Positions 31,077-40,484 of a DNA stretch of 64,000 nt are shown here, one piece after another. Positions within the stretch are counted from its first letter, which is position 1, and each line of letters begins with the position of its first letter. Source of the DNA: Stenotrophomonas maltophilia (GTDB lineage: Bacteria; Pseudomonadota; Gammaproteobacteria; Xanthomonadales; Xanthomonadaceae); NCBI RefSeq assembly GCF_006970445.1, contig NZ_CP033877.1:3480750-3544749 (forward strand), in the 5' to 3' direction. A program made the translations under genes and the position numbers. Under the pieces are notes generated by a model that saw only the letters and a program-made list of their open reading frames with translations, ran no database searches and had not been told where the DNA came from.

Positions 31077-33512
31077 ATGTCCGCCCGCCTGCCTGCGTCG
31101 CCGCTCGGCCTCGCCATTGCCCTCTCGCTTTCCTCCGCTGCCGTCCCGGCCCTCGCCCAGGACGCCACCAACCTGGACACGGTGATCGTCACCGGCACCC
31201 GTGCCGCCGACCGCACCGTGCTCGAATCCACCTCGCCGGTAGACGTGCTCAGCGCCGAGGACATCCGCAAGGCCGGCGTGGTCAACGGTGAGCTGGGCAG
31301 CGCGCTGCAGGCGCTGCTGCCGTCGTTCAACTTCCCGCGCCAGTCCAACTCCGGTGGCGCCGACCATGTGCGCGCCGCACAGTTGCGCGGCCTGTCGCCG
31401 GACCAGGTACTGGTGCTGGTCAACGGCAAGCGCCGCCACCACACCGCGCTGGTCAACACCGACAGCAAGATCGGCAAGGGCACCACGCCGGTCGATTTCA
31501 ATTCGATCCCGGTCAGCGCGATCAAGCGCATCGAAGTGCTGCGCGACGGCGCCGGCGCGCTGTACGGCTCGGACGCGGTGGCCGGTGTGATCAACGTGAT
31601 CCTCGACAACGGCGGCGACGGCGGTGAGATCGAGGCCAGCTACGGTGCCAATCACACCGACCTCAAGCCGATCGGGCGTACCCTCACCGACGGCCAGACC
31701 GGCAACATCAGCGCCAAGGTCGGTACCTCGCTGGGCGAGGACGGTGGCTTCCTGCGCGTGGGCCTGGAGTACAAGCACCGCAATGGCACCAACCGCGCCG
31801 GCTTCGACCAGATTCCGCCGTGGGACCAGACCCCGGACAACCTGGCGCTGCAGGGCAAGCGCAACTATGTGCTGGGCGATGGCAAGAGCAAGGACATCAA
31901 TCTGTGGCTGAACACCGAGATCCCGGTGGGCCAGACCTCGACGTTCTACGCGTTCGGTACCTTCAACCAGCGGGATACCGAAGGCGCGAACTACTTCCGC
32001 TATCCCGATGGCGATGCCAACTGGAAGCAGGTCTATCCGAACGGCTACCGGCCGATCTCCGAAGGCGAGAACCGCGACGTGCAGACCGTGGCCGGCGTGC
32101 GCGGGCAGTGGGGCGAGTGGAGCTACGACGGCAGCCTGGACTACGGCCAGAACGACTTCACCTACCGCCTGCGTGATTCGCTCAACGCGTCGCTGGGCCC
32201 GACCAGCCCTACCCGCTTCAAGACCGCTGACTACGAATACGCGCAGACCGTGGGCAACCTCGACCTGAGCCGCGTGTTCACCCAGAGCGACAGCATCAGC
32301 CACACCCTGGGCCTGGGCGCGGAAGCACGCCACGAGCGCTACCAGACCCGTCCCGGCGATCCGGCCAGCTATGCCGCCGGCCCCTACACCGACCGTCCGA
32401 CCGGCTCGCAGGCCGGTGGCGGCCTGACCCCGCAGGACGCGGCGCGCCTGTCGCGCGACGTGGCCAGCGCCTATGCCAGCCTGTCCAGCCAGTTCGGCGA
32501 GAAGTTCTCCACCGATCTGGCCGCGCGCTACGAGCACAACGACGACTTCGGCGGTGAACTGACCGGCAAGCTCGGCCTGCGCTACGAATTCACCCCGGCG
32601 TTCGCGCTGCGCGGAGCCATCTCCAACAACTTCCGTGCGCCGTCGCTGGCACAGATCGGCTACGAGTCCACCTCCACCGGCTACAACGCCGGCGGCCAGC
32701 TGGTGCAGGGCCGCCTGCTGTCGGTCAATAATCCCATCGCGCGTGGCCTGGGTTCGCAGAATCTGAAGCCGGAGAAATCGCTGAATACCTCGCTGGGCTT
32801 CACCAGCCGCATCGGCGAGCATTTCGACCTGTCGCTGGACTTCTTCCAGATCGACATCGACGACCGCATCGCGCTGTCGGAAAGCATCACCGGTGATGCG
32901 CTCACCGATTACGTGGCGGCCAACTACGGCGTCAGCGGCCTGCAAAGCGCCAGCTTCTTCGTCAACGCGGCCGATACCCGCACCCGTGGCGCCGAGCTGG
33001 TGAGCAACTGGCGCCAATCGCTGGGCGATGGCCAGCTGCTGCTGACTGGCACCTACGCCTACACCAAGACCACGCTGAAGAACGTACTGGCCACACCGGC
33101 GCAGCTGCGCGCGCTGAACCCGGACTACGTGCTGTTCGGCATCGAAGAGACCAACACGCTTACCGATGCCACGCCGCGCACGCGTGGCAGCTTCTCGGCC
33201 GCCTGGAGCAACGACCGCTGGTCGCTGAGCACCCGCGTGAACCGCTATGGCAGCGCCACCCGCGTGTTCAACTTCGGTGATGGCTACATCCCGCGCCAGA
33301 CCTACCAGGCCGAATGGCAGCTGGATGCGGAAGTGGAGTACCGCATTACCCCGCGCTGGAGCGTGGCCATCGGCGGCCAGAACCTGACCGACAACTACCC
33401 GGATCGATCCAACAGCGATATCCACTACTTCGGCAATCTGCCGTACGACGTGTTGTCGCCGATCGGCAGCAACGGCGCGTACTACTACGGTCGGGTCCGC
33501 TATACGTTCTGA
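31077..33512 (+). CDS. TonB-dependent outer membrane receptor (2)
   Basis: An 811-residue outer membrane receptor, paralogous to the one at 11.6-14 kb. Signal peptide MSARLPASPLGLAIALSLSS with cleavage near ALAQ. A TonB-box-like LDTVIVTGTR is shared with the paralogue. The plug has QLRGLSPDQVLVLVNGKRRH and IEVLRDGAGALYGSDAVAGV, and the barrel ends YYYGRVRYTF. GGAG lies six bases before the ATG at 31077, and earlier codons in frame lack coding character. The gene is isolated, so the substrate is unknown. A SMAG pair follows the stop. Confidence 0.92.
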   Translation: MSARLPASPLGLAIALSLSSAAVPALAQDATNLDTVIVTGTRAADRTVLESTSPVDVLSAEDIRKAGVVNGELGSALQALLPSFNFPRQSNSGGADHVRAAQLRGLSPDQVLVLVNGKRRHHTALVNTDSKIGKGTTPVDFNSIPVSAIKRIEVLRDGAGALYGSDAVAGVINVILDNGGDGGEIEASYGANHTDLKPIGRTLTDGQTGNISAKVGTSLGEDGGFLRVGLEYKHRNGTNRAGFDQIPPWDQTPDNLALQGKRNYVLGDGKSKDINLWLNTEIPVGQTSTFYAFGTFNQRDTEGANYFRYPDGDANWKQVYPNGYRPISEGENRDVQTVAGVRGQWGEWSYDGSLDYGQNDFTYRLRDSLNASLGPTSPTRFKTADYEYAQTVGNLDLSRVFTQSDSISHTLGLGAEARHERYQTRPGDPASYAAGPYTDRPTGSQAGGGLTPQDAARLSRDVASAYASLSSQFGEKFSTDLAARYEHNDDFGGELTGKLGLRYEFTPAFALRGAISNNFRAPSLAQIGYESTSTGYNAGGQLVQGRLLSVNNPIARGLGSQNLKPEKSLNTSLGFTSRIGEHFDLSLDFFQIDIDDRIALSESITGDALTDYVAANYGVSGLQSASFFVNAADTRTRGAELVSNWRQSLGDGQLLLTGTYAYTKTTLKNVLATPAQLRALNPDYVLFGIEETNTLTDATPRTRGSFSAAWSNDRWSLSTRVNRYGSATRVFNFGDGYIPRQTYQAEWQLDAEVEYRITPRWSVAIGGQNLTDNYPDRSNSDIHYFGNLPYDVLSPIGSNGAYYYGRVRYTF

Positions 33513-33525
33513 TTTCGCCAGTCCG

Positions 33526-33601
33526 GTAGTGCCGGCCGCTGGCCGGCAACCTCAGGGTGCATCCGGGGACCATGACGTTGCCGGCCAGCGGCCGGCACTA
33601 T
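33526..33601. repeat. SMAG inverted pair
   Basis: Two facing copies of the GCCGGCCGCTGGCCGGC palindrome with GTAG at the outer left and a mutated end (CTAT) at the outer right. They lie 58 bases before otsB. Confidence 0.8.
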
Positions 33602-33659
33602 CCAATCCGTAGCCTGCCCTCGACCCCACGTACACGCCCACGCTGGCAAGCTGGGCGTC

Positions 33660-34418
33660 ATGGCTGAACCGCTCCCCCTGCGTCCGCCACCGCCATTGCT
33701 GGACGACGCCTGCGCGTTGTTCCTCGATGTCGACGGCACCCTGATCGAATTCGCTGCACGCCCGGATGCCGTGCAGCTGCTGCCGGATGTGCGCGAAGTC
33801 ATCGGCCGCATCAGCGACCGTCTGGAAGGTGCCGTGGCACTGGTCAGTGGTCGCCCACTTGAACAGCTGGATCAACTGTTCGCGCCTTTGAAGCTGCCCG
33901 CCGCCGGCCTGCATGGCCACGAACTGCGCGGCCACGATGGGCGTGTGCTGCGCGACGAACACGACGACGACACCGCCGAGTGGCTGCACGCACTGCACCA
34001 GCAGGCGATGCGCTTCGCCCACGGCCATCCCGGCGTGCTGGTGGAAGACAAGGGCGTCGGCCTGGCCCTGCACTGGCGCGGCGCGCCGCATGCCGCCAGC
34101 GATGTCCGCGCCTTCGCCGACCGCCACGTGCGCGGTCGTGCCAGCTACCGCCTGCAACCCGGCGACCATGTGGTCGAGTTCGTGCCCGTCGGCACCGACA
34201 AAGGTCGTGCCGTGCGCCGGATGATGCAGTACCTGCCCTTCCGCGGCCGCCTTCCCGTGTTCCTCGGCGATGACCTCACCGATGAATTCGGCTTCGACGC
34301 TGCCAACGTCCAGCATGGCTGGAGCGTGCTGGTGGGTGAACGTGAACCGAGCGCGGCGGTGTTCGCGCTGCCCGACATACGCAGCGTGCACGCCTGGCTG
34401 CGTGAGAATGCCTATTGA
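33660..34418 (+). CDS. otsB: Trehalose-6-phosphate phosphatase
   Basis: A 252-residue HAD-superfamily phosphatase that removes phosphate from trehalose 6-phosphate, the last step of trehalose synthesis. HAD motif I is FLDVDGTLIEF (nucleophile Asp and the second Asp), motif II is LVSGRP, and motif III/IV is FLGDDLTDEFGF. The cap region lies between. It is the first gene of a three-gene unit. The next frame begins within or right after its stop codon, so the operon is compact. Trehalose serves as an osmoprotectant and a stress and virulence factor in relatives. Confidence 0.95.
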   Translation: MAEPLPLRPPPPLLDDACALFLDVDGTLIEFAARPDAVQLLPDVREVIGRISDRLEGAVALVSGRPLEQLDQLFAPLKLPAAGLHGHELRGHDGRVLRDEHDDDTAEWLHALHQQAMRFAHGHPGVLVEDKGVGLALHWRGAPHAASDVRAFADRHVRGRASYRLQPGDHVVEFVPVGTDKGRAVRRMMQYLPFRGRLPVFLGDDLTDEFGFDAANVQHGWSVLVGEREPSAAVFALPDIRSVHAWLRENAY

Positions 34419-34447
34419 CCCGGCCAACCCCCACGGCCGCAACCGAG

Positions 34448-36241
34448 ATGTACCGCGTGATGACCCAACCCGATCTTGATCTGGGCGTGGTCGGCAACGG
34501 CAGCTTCGGCGCCCTGGTCGACAAACATGCCCGCGTTGTCTGGAGCTGCCTGCCCACCTTCGACGGCGACCCCACCTTCTGTGCCCTGCTCGGCCCCAAC
34601 CAGCAGACCGGTGGCGACTTCGCCATCGAGCTGGAGGACTTCGCCGGCAGCGAACAGGAGTACCTCACCAACACGGCGATCCTGCGCACCGTACTGCGCG
34701 ACGCGCACGGCGGCGAACTGGAAATCCTCGATTTCGCCCCACGCTGGCGGCAGAACGACCGCTTCTACCGCCCGGTCAGCCTGATCCGCCAGGTGCGTCC
34801 GCTGGCCGGCAGTCCACGCATCACCGTGCGCGCACGGCCGCTGGCGGACTGGGGCGCGCGCGTGCCGGAGTCCACCTGGGGCAGCAACCATGTGCGCTGG
34901 ATCCTGCCCGAGCACGTGCTGCGGCTGACCACCGATGTGCCGGTGCGCTTCATCCGCGATGGCCTGCCGTTCGTGCTCAACCACCCCATCCACCTGATCC
35001 TGGGCGTGGATGAATCGCTCAACCGTTCGATCAGTGGCTACGTGCAGGAAGCCTTCCAGCGCACCCGCGATTACTGGCGCGAATGGGTGCGCTACCTGTC
35101 CATTCCGCTGGAATGGCAGGACGCGGTGATCCGCAGTGCGATCACCCTGAAGCTGTGCCAGTACGAGGACAGCGGCGCGATCATCGCGGCAATGACCACC
35201 TCCATCCCGGAAGCTCCCGGCAGCGTGCGCAACTGGGACTACCGTTACTGTTGGCTGCGTGATGCGGCGTTCGTGGTGCGTGCGCTGAACCGCCTCGGCG
35301 CAACGCGCACGATGGAACAGTTCCTAGGCTACATCTTCAACCTGGCCACCACCGACGGCACGCTGCAGCCGCTGTATGGCATCGGCTTTGAAGCCAAGCT
35401 GGACGAAGACGAAGTGCCCAGCCTGTCCGGCTATCGCGGCATGGGCCCGGTGCGCCGCGGCAATCTGGCCTGGGTGCAACGCCAGCACGATGTCTACGGC
35501 AGCGTGGTGCTGGCGTCCACGCAGTTGTTCTTCGACCGGCGCCTGCAGGACCCGGGTGATGCGCACACCTTCGCCCGCCTCGAACCCCTCGGCGAACAGG
35601 CCTTCGCCCTGCACGACGTACCCGATGCCGGCCTGTGGGAGTTCCGCGGCCGCACCGAAGTGCACACCTACACCAGTGCGATGTGCTGGGCCGCCTGCGA
35701 CCGCCTGTGCAAGATCGCCGTGCGCCTCAAGCGCGACGACCGCGCACGCTACTGGCGCGAGCGCGCCGACACCATCCACGCGCGCATCATGGCCGAATCC
35801 TGGAGCGAAGAACGAGGTCACTTCACCGATACGTTCGGCGGTCAGCGACTGGATGCCTCGCTGCTGCTGCTGGCCGACATCGGCTTCATCGATGCGCTGG
35901 ACGCGCGCTTCATCGCCACCGTCGAAGCCATCGGCCGTGACCTCAAGCATGGCAATTCGCTGTACCGCTACGTTGCTCCGGATGACTTCGGCGAACCGGA
36001 AACCAGCTTCACCATCTGCACCTTCTGGTACATCGACGCACTGGCCGCCATCGGGCACATGGACGAAGCACGCGGGATGTTCGAACTGCTGTTGAAGCAG
36101 CGCAACCACCTGGGCCTGCTGTCGGAGGATCTGGCCTTCGACACTGGCGAAGCCTGGGGCAATTTCCCGCAGACCTATTCGCACGTCGGCCTGATCACCG
36201 CCGCGATGCGCCTGTCGCGGTCCTGGCAGGAGGCATCGTGA
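34448..36241 (+). CDS. GH15 glucoamylase/trehalase-family hydrolase
   Basis: A 597-residue cytoplasmic protein without signal peptide. N-terminal beta-sandwich (LDLGVVGNGSFGALVDKHAR, FDGDPTFCALLGPN), then the (alpha/alpha)6 barrel with RNWDYRYCWLRDAAFVVRAL, a GH15 hallmark, and a likely catalytic Glu in LPEHV/DEDEVPS-type loops. GH15 includes glucoamylases and bacterial trehalases. Its place between otsB and otsA argues for action on trehalose or a linked glucan. The start is uncertain: TTG at 34415 overlaps the otsB stop, ATG at 34448 and ATG at 34460 are all in frame. I use 34448. The stop overlaps the otsA start by four bases. Confidence 0.88.
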   Translation: MYRVMTQPDLDLGVVGNGSFGALVDKHARVVWSCLPTFDGDPTFCALLGPNQQTGGDFAIELEDFAGSEQEYLTNTAILRTVLRDAHGGELEILDFAPRWRQNDRFYRPVSLIRQVRPLAGSPRITVRARPLADWGARVPESTWGSNHVRWILPEHVLRLTTDVPVRFIRDGLPFVLNHPIHLILGVDESLNRSISGYVQEAFQRTRDYWREWVRYLSIPLEWQDAVIRSAITLKLCQYEDSGAIIAAMTTSIPEAPGSVRNWDYRYCWLRDAAFVVRALNRLGATRTMEQFLGYIFNLATTDGTLQPLYGIGFEAKLDEDEVPSLSGYRGMGPVRRGNLAWVQRQHDVYGSVVLASTQLFFDRRLQDPGDAHTFARLEPLGEQAFALHDVPDAGLWEFRGRTEVHTYTSAMCWAACDRLCKIAVRLKRDDRARYWRERADTIHARIMAESWSEERGHFTDTFGGQRLDASLLLLADIGFIDALDARFIATVEAIGRDLKHGNSLYRYVAPDDFGEPETSFTICTFWYIDALAAIGHMDEARGMFELLLKQRNHLGLLSEDLAFDTGEAWGNFPQTYSHVGLITAAMRLSRSWQEAS

Positions 36242-37602
36242 GTCGTCTGGTCGTGGTTTCAAACCGGGTGGCCGTGCCGGGCGAGAATCGTGCGGGCGGC
36301 CTGGCCGTCGGTCTGCTCGCTGCGCTGAAGGAACGTGGCGGCATGTGGTTCGGCTGGAGTGGAAAAAGCGTGCGTGACGGCAGCGGCACGCTGCACCGGC
36401 AGCAGGATGGCGACATCGAGTTCGTCACCCTCGACCTGAGCAAGCGCGAGGTCGATGGCTACTACAACGGCTTCGCCAATCGCACCTTGTGGCCGCTGCT
36501 GCACTTCCGCCTGGACCTGGTCGACTACGACCGTGGCACCCGCGAGACCTACCACAAGGTCAACGCGCTGTTCGCCGACAAGCTCGCGCCGCTGCTGCGC
36601 GAGGATGACATCGTCTGGATCCACGACTACCACCTGATCCCGCTCGGCGCACTGCTGCGCGAGCGGGGCATCGGCTGCCGCATCGGCTTCTTCCTGCACA
36701 TCCCGATGCCGTCGGCCGACCTGCTGCAGGCCATGCCCGACCATCTGCGGCTGTTCTCCGCGCTGTACGCCTACGACCTGGTCGGCTTCCAGACCCAGCG
36801 CGACACCGATCGCTTCCAGACCTACCTGCGCCTGTTCGGGGGCGGACGCGTGCTCGACAACGGCGAGCTGGAAGCACCGGGTGGGCGCCGTTTCCGCGCG
36901 GCGGCCTTCCCGATCGGCATCGACACCGAACTGATCGCGCGCCAGGCCGGCACCGCCGCCACGAAGGCCGCGGTGAAGAATCTGCGCAACAGCCTGCGTG
37001 ACCGCCAGCTGGCGATCGGCGTCGACCGCCTGGATTATTCCAAGGGCCTGCCCGAGCGCTTCCTCGGCTTCGAGCGCTACCTGCAGCGCCACCCGGACCA
37101 GCGCGGCTCGCTGACCTACCTGCAGATCGCGCCGGTCTCGCGCGGCGATGTCACCGAGTACCGGCAACTGCGCAGCCAGCTGGAGCAGATCGCCGGCCAC
37201 ATCAACGGCGGCCACGCCGAGCCGGACTGGACACCACTGCGCTACGTCAATCAGAACTTCACCCATGCCACCCTCACCGGCTTCTACCGGGCGGCGGCGG
37301 TCGGCCTGGTTACGCCACTACGCGATGGCATGAACCTGGTGGCCAAGGAATACGTGGCCTCGCAGGACCCGGAGGATCCCGGCGTGCTGGTGCTGTCACT
37401 GCTGGCCGGCGCTGCCGACGAACTCAAGCAGGCACTGCTGGTGAACCCGCACGACCTGGATGGCGTAGCCGACGCCATCGCCACCGCAGCCACGATGTCG
37501 CTGCGCAGGCGCAAGGAGCGCTGGCACGCGATGATGGAGCACCTGCGCACCTACGACATCAACCACTGGCGCCGCAGCTACCTCGACGCACTCGAAGGCT
37601 GA
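36238..37602 (+). CDS. otsA: Trehalose-6-phosphate synthase
   Basis: A 454-residue GT20 glycosyltransferase that joins UDP-glucose and glucose 6-phosphate to trehalose 6-phosphate. Visible family segments are [20 protein letters not shown] (GGL loop), [57 protein letters not shown] and [14 protein letters not shown]. The start is GTG at 36238, overlapping the GH15 stop (GTGA). It therefore relies on coupled translation. A 74-bp palindrome begins within its stop codon and ends the operon. Confidence 0.96.
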   Translation: MSRLVVVSNRVAVPGENRAGGLAVGLLAALKERGGMWFGWSGKSVRDGSGTLHRQQDGDIEFVTLDLSKREVDGYYNGFANRTLWPLLHFRLDLVDYDRGTRETYHKVNALFADKLAPLLREDDIVWIHDYHLIPLGALLRERGIGCRIGFFLHIPMPSADLLQAMPDHLRLFSALYAYDLVGFQTQRDTDRFQTYLRLFGGGRVLDNGELEAPGGRRFRAAAFPIGIDTELIARQAGTAATKAAVKNLRNSLRDRQLAIGVDRLDYSKGLPERFLGFERYLQRHPDQRGSLTYLQIAPVSRGDVTEYRQLRSQLEQIAGHINGGHAEPDWTPLRYVNQNFTHATLTGFYRAAAVGLVTPLRDGMNLVAKEYVASQDPEDPGVLVLSLLAGAADELKQALLVNPHDLDGVADAIATAATMSLRRRKERWHAMMEHLRTYDINHWRRSYLDALEG

Positions 37603-37674
37603 CGAAAAAGGGGACGGAGGGGATTAAGTCGTTTATGCATAAGCGACTTAATCCCCTCCGTCCCCTTTTTCGTC
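37601..37674. repeat. Long GGGGACGGAGGGGATTAAG palindrome, copy 3
   Basis: A near-perfect 74-base palindrome. Outer GACGAAAAAG and CTTTTTCGTC, inner arms as in the copies at 9331 and 29417, centre TATGCATA. It shares bases with the stop codons of both flanking convergent genes (otsA and the DCC gene) and is the whole intergenic space. Confidence 0.92.
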
Positions 37675-38110
37675 AATCCAGGAACCGCGCGGCCTGTTCC
37701 GGTGCGGGCAGATGGCAGGCGTCATGCCGCCCGAACCAGCGGTAGCGGTTGCGCGCCAGCGCGCGGTACGCCGCATCACGCCAGCCGCGCGGCACCGTCC
37801 GCAGCACGCCGGTCAGGCGCCAGACGCCACCCAGCCCAGCCAGTACGCGCAGAATCGCATCGGTATCGGTCCAGGCGCCCTGTGCGTCCAGCAGCAGGAA
37901 CGACATTGGGTCCTGCGGGTCCAGCCCGTGCGCGCGCAACATCGCGCTGCCCTGCTGCCCCTGCATCGCCGCAAAGCGGTAGCGCCCCCTGCGGTCGAAA
38001 CGCAGCAGGAAGCGCACCCAGCGGTTGCACAGCGCGCATACGCCATCGAACACGATCACCGCGCTGCCCGCCTCGGCGGCAGCCTCACTGCGGTTCGAGC
38101 CAGCCTTCAT
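37673..38110 (-). CDS. DCC-family thiol-disulfide oxidoreductase-like protein (DUF393)
   Basis: A 145-residue protein. The DCC signature appears as VIVFDGVCALCNRWVRFLLR near residue 20, with a CxxC pair (Cys25, Cys28). The family pattern continues with YRFAAMQGQQGSAMLRAHGL and ARNRYRWFGRHDACHLP. Members are predicted thiol-disulfide oxidoreductases of unknown partner. It overlaps the DUF4166 gene by 26 bases on the same strand, part of a run rluD-pgeF-DUF4166-DCC that looks like one operon. Confidence 0.88.
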   Translation of the reverse strand: MKAGSNRSEAAAEAGSAVIVFDGVCALCNRWVRFLLRFDRRGRYRFAAMQGQQGSAMLRAHGLDPQDPMSFLLLDAQGAWTDTDAILRVLAGLGGVWRLTGVLRTVPRGWRDAAYRALARNRYRWFGRHDACHLPAPEQAARFLD

Positions 38111-38591
38111 AGCGGATCAGGGCTCCGGCCCAGGGCAGCGTCACATCGACCAGGAAAGTGTAACGCTCGCCCTGCCAGGCTTCACGGCAGCGCACACCGC
38201 CAAACCAGCGCGTCGGCAGCGGCAGCAGCCCGAAGGCCCAGACCCGCCGCACCGACCAGTCGATGCCACCGTCGCGGGCCTGCAGGTCGAACTCGAAGCG
38301 CACCGCGCCCAGTTGCTCGCGCAGATGCCCTTCATGCGCCCACAGCCGCGACACCATCGGCCAGCGGCCAAACCGCCGCGCCCATTGCTCGCCCTGCCCG
38401 CGTGCACTGAACGCCACTTCGGTGGGCAGCGCGTCACCGTCCTTCGGCAACCGCGCCAGCGCGGCCAGCAGCGGCACCAGCCAGTGCCGCCCCCTCACGA
38501 TGCGGGCCTGCCCCACGTAGCGGCAGGGCAACGGCGCGGCGTGCAGCGCCTGCACCGGCCCTGCCAGGGTGGCGAAGGCCGGCCCCAGCAC
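38085..38591 (-). CDS. DUF4166 protein
   Basis: A 168-residue protein matching DUF4166: GPAFATLAGPVQALHAAPLP at the start, VRFEFDLQARDGGIDWSVRR in the middle, and WFGGVRCREAWQGERYTFLV near the end. Function unknown. The start is uncertain. I use GTG with last base 38591. In-frame codons upstream read LTTPLFAR before VLGPAF, which looks like family sequence, so the true start may lie further up and overlap the end of pgeF (stop 38612). Overlaps the DCC gene downstream. Confidence 0.8.
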   Translation of the reverse strand: MLGPAFATLAGPVQALHAAPLPCRYVGQARIVRGRHWLVPLLAALARLPKDGDALPTEVAFSARGQGEQWARRFGRWPMVSRLWAHEGHLREQLGAVRFEFDLQARDGGIDWSVRRVWAFGLLPLPTRWFGGVRCREAWQGERYTFLVDVTLPWAGALIRYEGWLEPQ

Positions 38592-38611
38592 GCGCGCGAA
38601 CAGCGGCGTAG

Positions 38612-39382
38612 TCAGGGCGCGATCCAGGCCAGGGTCGCCATGCGCCCGGTGCGACGGTCGCGCCGGTGCGAATACAGGTCAGGATCGGCCATGGTCGACA
38701 CCGTGCCGCCATACACCTGCGCCGGGTCCATCCCCGCCGCCTGCAATCGCTGCCGCGCCAGCGCGAACAGGTCGACCTTCCAGTGGCCTGCGCGGGTGGC
38801 CACGAACGCCGCCTCAGCGGCCGGATCATGGCCGACGAAGGCGTGGTAGACCTCCTCGCCGATCTCATAGTCGGCCGGCCCGGCGGCCGGGCCCAGCCAG
38901 GCCCGCAGCTGCGCCGGCGGCGTCTGCATGGCGGCCACCGTGGCCTCCAGCATGCCGTCGGCCAGCCCACGCCAGCCGGCATGGGCCGCGCCCACCTCGC
39001 TGCCATCGGCCGCGGCAAACACCACGGGCAGGCAGTCAGCGGTCAGGATCGCCAGCACCACGCCCGGCACCGGGGTCACTGCGGCGTCGGCCACCGGTTC
39101 GCTGGCGCCAGGCACCGGCGGCGCGGTGAAGCGCAGCACGGTGCTGCTATGCACCTGGCGCAGCCAGTGCGGTGCCGAGGGCAGTGCCAGCCCCTGCTGC
39201 AGCAGCTGGCGGTTGTGCTCCACGTTGGCCGGGGTATCACCATCGGCCGCGTGCCGGTTGCCCAGATTGAACTGCGCGAACGGCGCCGGCGAGATGCCCG
39301 CGCCATGCCGGCGCGTGGTCAGCGCATGGACGCCTGCCGGCGCCGGCCAGTCCGCCTGCAGCAACGGCAGCGCGGCGGCCAT
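38612..39382 (-). CDS. pgeF: Peptidoglycan editing factor PgeF (YfiH, laccase domain)
   Basis: A 256-residue protein of the multicopper-polyphenol-oxidase (YfiH/PgeF) family, which removes wrongly incorporated amino acids from peptidoglycan precursors. Family features: HALTTRRHGAGISPAPFAQF near the start, LRQVHSSTVLRF, ILTADCLPVVFA, EVGAAHAGWRGLADGMLE and the C-terminal LYSHRRDRRTGRMATLAWI. The conserved His and Cys residues of the metal site are present. The ATG overlaps the rluD stop (TGATG), a common pairing with rluD. A GTG one codon upstream is an alternative. Confidence 0.93.
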   Translation of the reverse strand: MAAALPLLQADWPAPAGVHALTTRRHGAGISPAPFAQFNLGNRHAADGDTPANVEHNRQLLQQGLALPSAPHWLRQVHSSTVLRFTAPPVPGASEPVADAAVTPVPGVVLAILTADCLPVVFAAADGSEVGAAHAGWRGLADGMLEATVAAMQTPPAQLRAWLGPAAGPADYEIGEEVYHAFVGHDPAAEAAFVATRAGHWKVDLFALARQRLQAAGMDPAQVYGGTVSTMADPDLYSHRRDRRTGRMATLAWIAP

Positions 39383-40371
39383 CACCAGCGATCCCGCTCG
39401 CGGGCGGCGAAGGCGTCGCTGTCTTCGCGCAGCACCTTCATCAGGTGCAGCATGTCCTCCGGCACCGGCGCGGTATTGCGCACCGGCTCACCGGTGATCG
39501 GATGCATGAACTCCAGGGTCTCGGCGTGCAGGGCCTGTCGCTTGAAGCCGCGCAGCGCAGCCACCAGCTCGTCGCTGGCGCCCTTGGGCAGCTTCAGCGC
39601 GCCGCCGTACAGCGGGTCGCCGATGATCGGATGGCGCACGTGCGCCATGTGCACGCGGATCTGGTGAGTACGGCCGGTTTCCAGGCGGCACTCCAGCGCG
39701 GTGTGCGCACGGAAGCGCTCGCGCAGGCGGTAATGGGTCACCGCTTCCTTGCCGTCTTCGCGCACCGCCATCTTCAGGCGGTCGCGCGGGTGGCGATCGA
39801 TCGGGGCATCGGCGGTACCGCCCGCCACCAGCGCACCCATCACGATGGCCAGGTACTGGCGGTGCACGTCGCGTGCGGCCAGCTGCTCGACCAGCGCGGT
39901 CTGCGCTTCCAGGGTCTTGGCCACCACCATCACACCGCTGGTGTCCTTGTCCAGGCGGTGCACGATGCCCGCGCGCGGCAGCACCGCCACCGACGGGTCG
40001 CGGAACAGCAGGGCGTTCACCAGGGTGCCGCTGTGGTTGCCGGCACCGGGGTGGACCACCAGGCCGACCGGCTTGTTGATCACCAGCACGTGCTCGTCCT
40101 CGAACAGCACGTCCAGCGGAATGTCCTCCGGCTGGGCATCGGTCTGGGTTTCAAGCACCACGGTGAGGGTGACCACCTCGCCGCCGCGCAGCGGATCGCG
40201 CGGGCGCGCCTGGGCGCCGTCCAGCAGCACATCGCCGGACTTGATCCACTCGGTCAGGCGTGAACGCGAGTATTCGGGGAACAGTTCGGCCACGACGGCG
40301 TCGAAACGACGGCCGGCAGCGGTGTCGGGGACGATGGCCTGGCGGGCCGATTCAGAGGGTTGTTCAGACAT
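39382..40371 (-). CDS. rluD: 23S rRNA pseudouridine synthase RluD
   Basis: A 329-residue pseudouridine synthase that modifies U1911, U1915 and U1917 of 23S rRNA. An S4 RNA-binding domain covers about residues 15-75 ([20 protein letters not shown]). The catalytic domain has [19 protein letters not shown] with the nucleophilic Asp, then [20 protein letters not shown]. The start [11 protein letters not shown] is used; an ATG four codons upstream is possible. It is divergent from bamD, as in many gammaproteobacteria. Confidence 0.95.
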   Translation of the reverse strand: MSEQPSESARQAIVPDTAAGRRFDAVVAELFPEYSRSRLTEWIKSGDVLLDGAQARPRDPLRGGEVVTLTVVLETQTDAQPEDIPLDVLFEDEHVLVINKPVGLVVHPGAGNHSGTLVNALLFRDPSVAVLPRAGIVHRLDKDTSGVMVVAKTLEAQTALVEQLAARDVHRQYLAIVMGALVAGGTADAPIDRHPRDRLKMAVREDGKEAVTHYRLRERFRAHTALECRLETGRTHQIRVHMAHVRHPIIGDPLYGGALKLPKGASDELVAALRGFKRQALHAETLEFMHPITGEPVRNTAPVPEDMLHLMKVLREDSDAFAARERDRW

Positions 40372-40484
40372 GGCAGGGGGCATTCTTTGAAATTTTGGGG
40401 TCCCGGCGGCCGGTTTCAGTCGCTGGACAGGACACTAGGCTATCATCGACCCTTCGTATTCCAGCCGCGTCCCGCCTCGACCCC

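Noticed and set aside
30945..33425. An 826-residue minus-strand frame opposite the second TonB receptor
   Set aside because: Antisense shadow; the plus-strand gene has a signal peptide, plug and barrel end.
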